Shown in pieces: positions 1 to 5,752 of a DNA stretch of 13,510 nt. Where the stretch lies: assembly GCA_021204565.1 (NCBI GenBank), contig JAJPZE010000092.1:1-13510 (forward strand). The letters are read 5' to 3'. The stretch is from Prevotella sp. (GTDB taxonomy: Bacteria; Bacteroidota; Bacteroidia; Bacteroidales; Bacteroidaceae). The number at the start of each line of letters is the position of its first letter. Positions within the stretch are counted from its first letter, which is position 1. Both the position numbers and the translations under genes were made by a program. A model generated the notes under the pieces. That model did no database searches. It saw only the letters and a list, made by a program, of their open reading frames with translations, and was not told the origin of the DNA.

Positions 1-319
1 CCGACGTGCGCGCCCAACAATAGCGCAAGCTTTGCAAGGAGAGCAGTTTGAAAATCTTTGCGTCAAGGAACAGCGATGCGGCAACAAGCAACACAAGGCC
101 GGCGACAACGCAAATCGCCAAAGCGCAATTTATGTTTCCGCCGGCAATTTGCCCGCTCTGATAAATGTTGAGCAGGGCTGTCGCGGCGCACAACACCGCC
201 AATATAACCGCCGGGAGCCACATCGTCCTCGCCGTGCGGGCGATATTCGTACTCATTAATGTCCACGCCGTACCCATACATTCGGGGATGTTGCGCCGTG
301 TGTAAAGTGATTCGTTCAT
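1..319 (-). CDS. Membrane protein of unknown function, 3' part missing
   Basis: An open frame starts at an ATG on the minus strand (bases 319-317) and stays open to the window edge, giving 106 codons of the N-terminus. I do not recognise the family. A soluble N-terminal stretch of about 32 residues, basic near the end (ARTARTMW), precedes two predicted membrane helices at about residues 33-52 (rich in A, L, V, I) and 65-85; a short basic segment (DAKIFKLL) follows the second. There is no cleavable signal peptide, so an inner-membrane location is likely. It lies 22 bases downstream of the SpoU methyltransferase gene on the same strand with no promoter motif in the gap, so the two are probably co-transcribed. 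Other frames here also contain short open stretches, but only this one gives a sensible hydrophobic pattern and a start just after the upstream stop. Confidence 0.7.
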   Translation of the reverse strand, partial: MNESLYTRRNIPECMGTAWTLMSTNIARTARTMWLPAVILAVLCAATALLNIYQSGQIAGGNINCALAICVVAGLVLLVAASLFLDAKIFKLLSLQSLRYCWARTS

Positions 320-341
320 GCTTCTAAATATCTGTAAGGGA

Positions 342-1025
342 TTATCCCTTTCTAAATTCCGCACACACCACCGCAGCGGCTGCGGCGACGTTCAAACTAT
401 CCGTAGTTGCCCTGCCCGGCGGGTAATTGGGGATGAGGAGCTTACGGGTGAGCCGCCGCCGGACGGCATCGCTGATGCCCTTGCCCTCGTTCCCCATCAC
501 TACGACCGCCTCTCCGGCAAGCCGCACATTATATATATTGTCGCCGTCGAGCGCCGTCCCGTAGACGGGAAAACCCGCCGGGAGCGCGTCTAAAACGGTT
601 GTCAGCTCCGCATAATCCACCCTCACCCGCGCTATCGAACCCATTGACGCCTGCACCACTTTCGGGGCAAGGGCGTCGGCACAATCGGGCGAACAATAGA
701 TATGATCTATCCCGAACCAATCCGCAATGCGGATTATTGTCCCTACGTTGCCCGGGTCTTGCACGCCGTCGAGCATAAGCACGAGTTTCGAAACGGGACG
801 GATAAGCTCGAAAATGTTTATGGGGAAGAGAGCCAATTCTCCCTGCGGATGTTGCAAGAGACTTGCTCTGTCGGCATCTTCGCCGTAATATACGACCGCC
901 GGAGCTACCGTTCGCGCAATCTCTTCAATGGTCTTATGACCCTCCGCTACAAAGAGACCTTCCGCCGCGCGATACTTCTTCATCTCGAGCGAACGTATCT
1001 TCTTTATCTCCGCTTTGCTTATCAT
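342..1025 (-). CDS. SpoU/TrmH-family RNA 2'-O-methyltransferase
   Basis: A 227-residue S-adenosylmethionine-dependent RNA ribose methyltransferase of the SPOUT (alpha/beta knot) class, expected to modify rRNA or tRNA in the cytoplasm. A short N-terminal substrate-binding part (about residues 1-75, with FVAEGHK at 25-31) precedes the catalytic domain. The three SpoU motifs are present: motif 1 DGVQDPGNVGTIIR (86-99, with Asn93 and Arg99), motif 2 VMGNEGKGIS (176-185, Asn179 and Glu180), and motif 3 DSLNVAAAA (209-217). The exact target cannot be read from sequence; RlmB-like 23S rRNA or tRNA methylation are both possible. The frame extends 19 codons further upstream, but that extension overlaps the TACCTTTG promoter element at 1063-1056 and reads as low-quality sequence, so I start at MISKAEIKK. 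It is divergent from fabD and leads the membrane protein gene downstream. Confidence 0.93.
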   Translation of the reverse strand: MISKAEIKKIRSLEMKKYRAAEGLFVAEGHKTIEEIARTVAPAVVYYGEDADRASLLQHPQGELALFPINIFELIRPVSKLVLMLDGVQDPGNVGTIIRIADWFGIDHIYCSPDCADALAPKVVQASMGSIARVRVDYAELTTVLDALPAGFPVYGTALDGDNIYNVRLAGEAVVVMGNEGKGISDAVRRRLTRKLLIPNYPPGRATTDSLNVAAAAAVVCAEFRKG

Positions 1026-1055
1026 AGCGTCCGAAAACCTATACGTACAATCATG

Positions 1056-1063
1056 CAAAGGTA
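1056..1063 (-). promoter_or_regulatory. Bacteroidota -7 promoter element for the SpoU gene
   Basis: On the minus strand the sequence reads TACCTTTG, matching the Bacteroidota -7 consensus TAnnTTTG. It lies about 30 bases before the chosen ATG at 1025. The -33 region is poor: a CTTT sits at the 20-base spacing, and the nearest TTG is only 16 bases away (1082-1080). Confidence rests on the -7 match and on its position. Confidence 0.6.
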
Positions 1064-1208
1064 AAGGAAAGGGGAGAAACAAGAAAGGTTTGGCGCGTTT
1101 TTAATACACTGTCCGCGTTGTAAGCAAGGTATAGAATGAGGCGCATAAAGCACGCGGCAATACCAATAAACCTGCCCTCACCGCCCCTCATAACTGGTCA
1201 GAAGAAAT

Positions 1209-1296
1209 GTAAAAGCGGCGTTCTTAGGGTGTAAAAGCGGCGTTCTTAGAGTGTAAAAGCGCCGTTCTTAGAGTGTAAAAGCGGCGGTTTTAGAAC
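1209..1296. repeat. Four tandem 22-bp units
   Basis: Four head-to-tail units start at 1209, 1231, 1253 and 1275. Units 1-3 share GTAAAAGCGGCGTTCTTA followed by four near-constant bases (GGGT or GAGT), with one G-to-C change in unit 3. Unit 4 diverges at its 3' half (GGTTTTAGAAC) and forms the left arm of the adjacent hairpin. A 22-bp period is about two helical turns, so equivalent bases lie on one face of the DNA. Function unknown; protein binding, a replication-slippage product or an interspersed repeat are all possible. Confidence 0.85.
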
Positions 1297-1312
1297 GTTA
1301 AACCGCCGCTTT
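1278..1312. repeat. Perfect 13-bp inverted repeat (hairpin)
   Basis: AAAGCGGCGGTTT (1278-1290) is exactly complementary to AAACCGCCGCTTT (1300-1312), separated by a 9-base loop. The left arm lies in the fourth tandem unit and the right arm looks like a degenerate inverted copy of the same unit. No T-tract follows on either strand, so this is not a standard intrinsic terminator, and no gene ends towards it. Confidence 0.85.
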
Positions 1313-1343
1313 AGCGTTACAAGAAAGGTGTAATGAGGGGAAT

Positions 1344-1409
1344 ATAAGGCAGTTAAGAGAGGCTGATAAGGCAGTGATGAGGCGTTCATAAGGTAGTGGC
1401 GGGGCGCGT
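1344..1409. repeat. Second 22-bp-period block (three diverged units)
   Basis: ATAAGGCAGT at 1344-1353, ATAAGGCAGT at 1366-1375 and ATAAGGTAGT at 1388-1397 are spaced exactly 22 bases apart. The remainder of each unit is G-rich and more variable. The preceding 22 bases (1322-1343) match the unit starting at 1366 at about 13 of 22 positions by hand count, suggesting an older fourth copy. The shared period with the first block, despite different sequence, suggests a common origin or constraint. Confidence 0.65.
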
Positions 1410-1447
1410 AAAATCGGGATTTGCTTTATTATTCCCCGCGTTTGCCT

Positions 1448-1455
1448 TACCTTTG
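1448..1455 (+). promoter_or_regulatory. Bacteroidota -7 promoter element for fabD
   Basis: TACCTTTG matches TAnnTTTG and lies 45 bases before the fabD ATG. A TTTG at 1420-1423 is a possible -33 element but is 24 bases away instead of the 20 seen for the better promoters in this window. The element lies within the open-frame extension upstream of fabD, which supports the start at 1501. Confidence 0.6.
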
Positions 1456-1500
1456 CACTCACGTTTACAAAACCAATTCAAACTAATAAACCAAACAGAT

Positions 1501-2397
1501 ATGAAAGCATTCGTATTTCCCGGGCAAGGCTCGCAGTTCGTCGGAATGGGCAAGGAGCTCTACGACACCAATCCCAAGGCAAAGCAATTATTTGATTCGG
1601 CTGACGAGATACTCGGTTTCAAGATTACCGATATAATGTTTTCCGGCACGGACGAGGACCTCAAACAGACCAAAGTAACCCAGCCGGCGGTGTTCCTTCA
1701 CAGCGTTATCACGGCGTTGTGCAATGTTCCGACCGAGGAGATAGCTATGGTTGCGGGTCATTCGTTGGGAGAATTCTCCGCGTTAGTTGTTGGCGGAGCG
1801 TTATCGTTTGAGGACGGCTTGCGTCTCGTCAGCGCACGTGCGACGTCGATGCAGCGCGCTTGTGAGCTTGCACCCTCTACGATGGCGGCGATTATCGCCT
1901 TGCCCGACGAAACGGTTGAGGAGGTGTGCCGCAAGGTGTCGCGTGAGGGTAATGTCGTCGTTCCGGCTAATTATAACTGCCCGGGACAGTTGGTTATCTC
2001 CGGCAACACCGAAGCTATAAACGAGGCTTGCGAGCTGTTGAAAGCGGCGGGAGCAAAGCGTGCGTTGCCCTTAAAGGTCGGCGGCGCGTTTCATTCCCCG
2101 CTCATGCAACCGGCGAAAGACGAGTTGCAAGCGGCGATAGAGGCGACGGAGGTGAAGCGTCCGGTATGCCCCGTGTATCAGAATGTTGACGCCTTGCCGC
2201 ATACCGACCCGGCGGAGATAAAGAAAAACCTTATCGCCCAGCTCACCGCACCCGTGCGCTGGACGCAAGAAGTGCAACAAATGATTGCCGCCGGAGCGAC
2301 GTCATTCACCGAGTGCGGACCGGGCAAAGCGTTGCAGGGAATGATTGCGAAGATTGCAAAAGGGAACGAGAATATCTCTATTTGCGGATTATCCTAA
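1501..2397 (+). CDS. fabD: Malonyl-CoA:ACP transacylase (FabD)
   Basis: A 298-residue cytoplasmic enzyme that moves the malonyl group from CoA to acyl carrier protein, supplying the elongation substrate for type II fatty acid synthesis. The N-terminus MKAFVFPGQGSQFVGMG holds the oxyanion-hole glutamine motif. The nucleophile elbow GHSLGE places the catalytic serine at residue 88, Arg113 (SARATSMQ) matches the malonate carboxylate-binding arginine, and AFHSPLM gives the catalytic histidine at 198. GQLVISG (162-168) and FTECGPGK near the C-terminus are also family signatures. The frame is open for 35 more codons upstream, but those overlap the promoter and do not resemble the family, so ATG 1501 is used. 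The length is normal. Its TAA is followed immediately by the ATG of the GH13 gene, implying one transcript and coupled translation. Confidence 0.97.
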   Translation: MKAFVFPGQGSQFVGMGKELYDTNPKAKQLFDSADEILGFKITDIMFSGTDEDLKQTKVTQPAVFLHSVITALCNVPTEEIAMVAGHSLGEFSALVVGGALSFEDGLRLVSARATSMQRACELAPSTMAAIIALPDETVEEVCRKVSREGNVVVPANYNCPGQLVISGNTEAINEACELLKAAGAKRALPLKVGGAFHSPLMQPAKDELQAAIEATEVKRPVCPVYQNVDALPHTDPAEIKKNLIAQLTAPVRWTQEVQQMIAAGATSFTECGPGKALQGMIAKIAKGNENISICGLS

Positions 2398-4035
2398 ATG
2401 GATAAGGTAGTTATATATCAGGTCTTCACCCGGCTTTTCGGCAACCGCAACACCTCCCGTATTCCCCGCGGAACGATAGCGGAGAACGGTTGCGGACGGT
2501 TTGCGGACTTTGATATGAAAGTGTTGCGTCGCATCCGGGATATGGGTGCGACGCATATTTGGTATACGGGGGTTATCCGCCACGCATGTACAACTGATTA
2601 TTCGCGGTTCGGCATCCCGACGCAAGATAAGTCGGTGGTGAAGGGGAACGCGGGTTCGCCGTATGCGATCTGTGATTATTACGACGTTGACCCCGACCTC
2701 GCGACCGATGTGAACAAACGTATGGACGAATGGACGGCGTTGATAGGGAGGACGCATGCGGCGGGGATGAGGGTCGTGATGGATTTCGTGCCGAACCACG
2801 TGGCGCGCGAGTACCGTTCGATATGCAAGCCGGCTGACGTTACGGACATCGGAGAGGAGGATAACGACACGCTTGGCTTCTCTCCGGGAAATGATTTTTA
2901 TTATTGCGTGGGTTCTTCTTTCGTCAGCCCCGTGCCGGGAAATTATATTGAGCGGCCCGCCAAGGCGACGGGCAACGACTGCTTTAACCCGCGCCCGTCG
3001 GTTAATGATTGGTACGAAACGGTTAAGCTCAACTACGGCGTTGATTATTGCGATTGGTCGGGAGTGCCCTCTTCGCACTTCACGCCGGTTCCCCCGCTTT
3101 GGGACAAGATGACGGATATTCTCCTCTATTGGGCGGGCAAAGGTGCAGACGGTTTCCGTTGCGACATGGCGGAGATGGTGCCCGCCGAGTTCTGGGAGTA
3201 TGCGTCCCGGCGGCTTAAAGAGAAGTACCCGGGCGTCCTGCTCATAGGCGAGGTTTACAACCCGTCGCTCTATCGTCGGTATATATCCGCGGGCTTCGAT
3301 TATCTCTACGATAAAGTGGGGATGTACGACACTCTCCGCGCAATCATAACAAGCGGTTGTCCGACGGCGGAAATCACGCGGCGTTGGCAAGAGACCGACG
3401 ATATCCGCCGCCGGATGCTTTATTTCTTGGAGAACCACGACGAGCAACGTATCGCCTCGGACTTCTTCGCCGGCGACGCACAACGTGCCGTCCCGGCATT
3501 CATCATCGCCGCCCTGCTCTTTGACAACCCCGTGATGCTCTACGCCGGACAGGAGTTCGGCGAGCCGGGTATGGATGCGGAGGGCTTCTCCGGGCGCGAC
3601 GGACGGACGACGATATTCGACTACTGGTGCGCAGAGACGTTGCGGCGCGGGTTCTTCGACCGCCGCAGACTCACCGCCAAAGAGAGGAATATCGAGGCGC
3701 AATACGTCAAGATACTCAATATTGCGACAAAGATAAAGGACATCGCCGAGGGGGAAACATTCGACCTGATGTATGTAAATCGGGCGATAAGCGCGCGGCA
3801 ATTCGCCTTTATGAGGGGTAGAGATGTGTTGGTTGCGGTTAACTTTGACGACTCGGAACTTGATATAAAACTCAACATCCCCCGCCATGCGTTCGACTTC
3901 CTGCATATAAATCAGGGGCGAAAAGATATGGTTGACTTGCTCTCCGGCACGGTTCATACGTTTGATTTTCAGCCCGATTGCGCCGTCGGACTTCATCTCC
4001 CGGCGTATGGCGGAGTAGTGTTGCAAAGGCGATAG
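2398..4035 (+). CDS. GH13-family alpha-amylase-like glycosidase, intracellular
   Basis: A 545-residue alpha-glucan-active glycoside hydrolase of family GH13. The conserved GH13 regions are in order: region I DFVPNH (129-134), region II GFRCDMAEM with nucleophile Asp256, region III GEVY with acid/base Glu285, and region IV FLENHD with Asp348. DYYDVDPDLATD (93-104) fits the segment ahead of region I, and about 120 residues between regions I and II form a B-domain-like insertion. A beta-rich C-terminal domain occupies roughly 440-545. There is no signal peptide or lipobox, so it should act in the cytoplasm on imported or stored maltodextrin or glycogen; hydrolase versus transglycosidase activity cannot be decided here. 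The start directly abuts the fabD stop (TAAATG). The metallophosphoesterase gene follows after 10 bases. A long open frame on the opposite strand is a composition shadow. Confidence 0.92.
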   Translation: MDKVVIYQVFTRLFGNRNTSRIPRGTIAENGCGRFADFDMKVLRRIRDMGATHIWYTGVIRHACTTDYSRFGIPTQDKSVVKGNAGSPYAICDYYDVDPDLATDVNKRMDEWTALIGRTHAAGMRVVMDFVPNHVAREYRSICKPADVTDIGEEDNDTLGFSPGNDFYYCVGSSFVSPVPGNYIERPAKATGNDCFNPRPSVNDWYETVKLNYGVDYCDWSGVPSSHFTPVPPLWDKMTDILLYWAGKGADGFRCDMAEMVPAEFWEYASRRLKEKYPGVLLIGEVYNPSLYRRYISAGFDYLYDKVGMYDTLRAIITSGCPTAEITRRWQETDDIRRRMLYFLENHDEQRIASDFFAGDAQRAVPAFIIAALLFDNPVMLYAGQEFGEPGMDAEGFSGRDGRTTIFDYWCAETLRRGFFDRRRLTAKERNIEAQYVKILNIATKIKDIAEGETFDLMYVNRAISARQFAFMRGRDVLVAVNFDDSELDIKLNIPRHAFDFLHINQGRKDMVDLLSGTVHTFDFQPDCAVGLHLPAYGGVVLQRR

Positions 4036-4045
4036 AGTCTCTTAT

Positions 4046-5137
4046 ATGTGGCGGCTTGTCTTTCTCCTTATCCCTTTGTCGGCGCTTTGGTATGCGCTCC
4101 GGCACGTATGGCTGTTGCTTCCCCTGCCCGTCGCGGGACGTTGGGGAATAACTTTGCTTTGCCTTATAGCGTTTCTCTTGCTCTTCGTATGCACGGGCAA
4201 AGCGCTTGACAAGATGCCGTCGGGCGTCGCGACAGCCGTTTATTACACCGGCACGACAAGCCTTATTGTCCTGCTCTATACCGTAATCATCTTTTTCTTA
4301 CTCGACCTGCTGACGCTCGTGCGCGTCCTTCCCGCGTCGGCTCTGCACGACAATTGGCTGACAATATCCGCCGTCGCGGCCGTCATCGTCGCGCTTCTCG
4401 CTTGGGGGAATATAACTTATCACGACCCGAAACGGCAACTTATAACGCTCACGACTGATAAACCGACAGAGCGCGACCTGACAATCGTTATGGCGAGCGA
4501 CCTGCACTTGGGGTATCATATCCGCCGTAACGAGCTTCACGATTGGGTGGAGATGATTAACGCCGAGCACCCGGACATCGTCCTTTTCGCCGGAGATATA
4601 ATCGACCGAAGTATCCGCCCCTTGCGCGAGGACAATGATGCGGCGGAGCTAAAACGTATCAATGCGCCCGTGTATGCGTGCCCCGGCAACCACGAATATT
4701 ATTGCGGCGTCGACAATGCAATGGCGTTTTACCGCTCGGCGGGTATCGTCATGCTCCGCGACAGCGCGGTTAACGTCTCTTCTCTGACCATTGCGGGCAG
4801 GGATGATTCGACCAACAAGCGGCGCAAAACGTTGTCTGAAATTCTCCGCGATGTAAACTCCGATAGCTTCATTATTCTCCTCAATCATCAGCCGCGCCGC
4901 CTTGATGAAGCCGCCGACGCGGGCGCAGATTTTCAGTTTAGCGGGCACACACATCACGGGCAGGTATTCCCCGCATCGCTCGTTACAGATTTGGTCTACA
5001 CGTGTGCTCACGGCGGGTACGCCATAAACCGGACCCGTTATTACGTTTCTTCGGGCTTGGGCATTTGGGGAGGTAAGTTCCGTATCGGCACGCGCTCGGA
5101 ATATGTTGTGGTTAAGATAAAGAGGGGCGGCCGTTAA
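4046..5137 (+). CDS. Membrane-anchored metallophosphoesterase (YkuE/YaeI-like)
   Basis: A 363-residue protein with about four predicted N-terminal membrane helices (near 4-30, 33-50, 66-92 and 105-122) followed by a calcineurin-like phosphoesterase domain from about 144. The two-metal site is complete: SDLHLG (Asp152, His154), GDIID (Asp184), GNHEYY (Asn215, His216), LLNHQP (His281) and GHTHHGQ (His301, His303). Relatives of this layout act on phosphodiesters or phospholipid-linked substrates at the membrane; the substrate here is unknown. It lies 10 bases after the GH13 gene and is probably the last cistron of the fabD run. Its TAA overlaps the TAA of the convergent deacetylase gene by four bases (5134-5137, TTAA on the plus strand), leaving no room for a terminator between them. 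Confidence 0.92.
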   Translation: MWRLVFLLIPLSALWYALRHVWLLLPLPVAGRWGITLLCLIAFLLLFVCTGKALDKMPSGVATAVYYTGTTSLIVLLYTVIIFFLLDLLTLVRVLPASALHDNWLTISAVAAVIVALLAWGNITYHDPKRQLITLTTDKPTERDLTIVMASDLHLGYHIRRNELHDWVEMINAEHPDIVLFAGDIIDRSIRPLREDNDAAELKRINAPVYACPGNHEYYCGVDNAMAFYRSAGIVMLRDSAVNVSSLTIAGRDDSTNKRRKTLSEILRDVNSDSFIILLNHQPRRLDEAADAGADFQFSGHTHHGQVFPASLVTDLVYTCAHGGYAINRTRYYVSSGLGIWGGKFRIGTRSEYVVVKIKRGGR

Positions 5138-5748
5138 TCTCGAATTATATCAAACGTGTATCCCTCTTCGATGAGGCGGTCGAGGCATCGGGGGAGCGCC
5201 GTTTTGAGTTTGTCGATGCTCCGGAGACTGTCGTGAAAGGTGATTATACTGCCGTTGCGGGCGTACCTTACAATATTATTATATACATCGTCGGCGACGA
5301 GGCGGCGGCTGTAATCGCGGGTAACGAGATCCCACATCACAATTTTATACCGCCGCGCGAGCCACAGATACTGCGAAGTACGCAGCCAGCCGTGTGGCGG
5401 TCGGAAGAGTTTTGTGTTGAGCACACGCTCGGCACGCTCGACGTTTTGTTTATACTCGGCGGTTGAATGCCGTATGCCTGCGTAGTGATTATAGGTATGG
5501 TTGCCGACGGCGTGTCCGTCGGCGCGCACCGCCTTTACGAGTTCGGGATAGCGTTCGGCGTTTTCCCCGACCATAAAGAATGTTGCCTTGATATTTCGTT
5601 TGCGCAGTTCGGCGAGCACGAAAGGCGTTGCGTCGGGTATCGGACCGTCGTCGAAAGTGAGGTAGACGACGTGTTTCGCCTCGCTCCCGCGCCACTTAGC
5701 GCGCGGGAAAATCCATCTGAACCACGTTGGGGGCTGCTCTATCAACAC
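5134..5748 (-). CDS. Polysaccharide deacetylase (CE4/NodB-like) family protein
   Basis: A 204-residue NodB-homology-domain protein that should remove N- or O-acetyl groups from a glycan with a divalent metal. All CE4 motifs are visible: TFDDGP (31-36; Asp33 expected as base, Asp34 as metal ligand), GNHTYNH (82-88; His84 and His88 metal ligands), RPPHG (116-120), MWDLVTRDYS (138-147) and ITFHDS (169-174). No signal peptide or membrane anchor is seen; the N-terminus (IEQPPTWFRWIFPRAKW) is aromatic and basic and could associate with membranes. The start is GTG at 5748-5746, four bases after the DUF2723 stop; no ATG precedes the catalytic domain in this frame. The spacing implies translation from the DUF2723 mRNA. 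The substrate (peptidoglycan, surface polysaccharide or lipid-linked sugar) is unknown. Confidence 0.92.
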   Translation of the reverse strand: MLIEQPPTWFRWIFPRAKWRGSEAKHVVYLTFDDGPIPDATPFVLAELRKRNIKATFFMVGENAERYPELVKAVRADGHAVGNHTYNHYAGIRHSTAEYKQNVERAERVLNTKLFRPPHGWLRTSQYLWLARRYKIVMWDLVTRDYSRRLVADDVYNNIVRYARNGSIITFHDSLRSIDKLKTALPRCLDRLIEEGYTFDIIRD

Positions 5749-5752
5749 GGCG

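Larger units (their letters stand above)
1083..1447. other. Gene-free divergent spacer, repeat-rich
   Basis: No credible gene lies between the SpoU promoter and the fabD promoter. The stretch holds two blocks with 22-base periodicity (1209-1296 and 1344-1409), a strong hairpin (1278-1312), and an 11-base direct repeat ACAAGAAAGGT at 1079-1089 and 1319-1329, 240 bases apart. TAA triplets recur at each 22-base step; because 22 is not a multiple of three they fall in all three plus-strand frames (1210, 1232, 1254, 1276), which argues against translation. Confidence 0.75.

Noticed and set aside
1..281. Short open frames at the left edge (32-259 plus, 63-281 minus)
   Set aside because: A different minus-strand frame, open to the window edge, gives a coherent two-helix membrane protein; these are shadows of it.
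1026..1082. Upstream extension of the SpoU methyltransferase start
   Set aside because: It overlaps the TACCTTTG promoter element and is not typical of the family.
1278..1312. Intrinsic terminator
   Set aside because: The stem is strong, but no T-tract follows on either strand and both flanking genes point away from it.
1209..1409. CRISPR array
   Set aside because: The units are contiguous 22-mers without unique spacers, and no cas gene is nearby.
1396..1500. Upstream extension of FabD by 35 codons
   Set aside because: It spans the fabD promoter and part of the repeat region; FabD proteins begin at MKAFVFPGQGSQ.
2389..4026. A 545-codon open frame antisense to the GH13 gene, of the same length as that gene
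   Set aside because: The plus-strand frame has complete GH13 motifs. The antisense product is rich in Arg, His and Val with no family resemblance, as expected from codon bias mirrored on the other strand. The equal length is a coincidence of frame limits.
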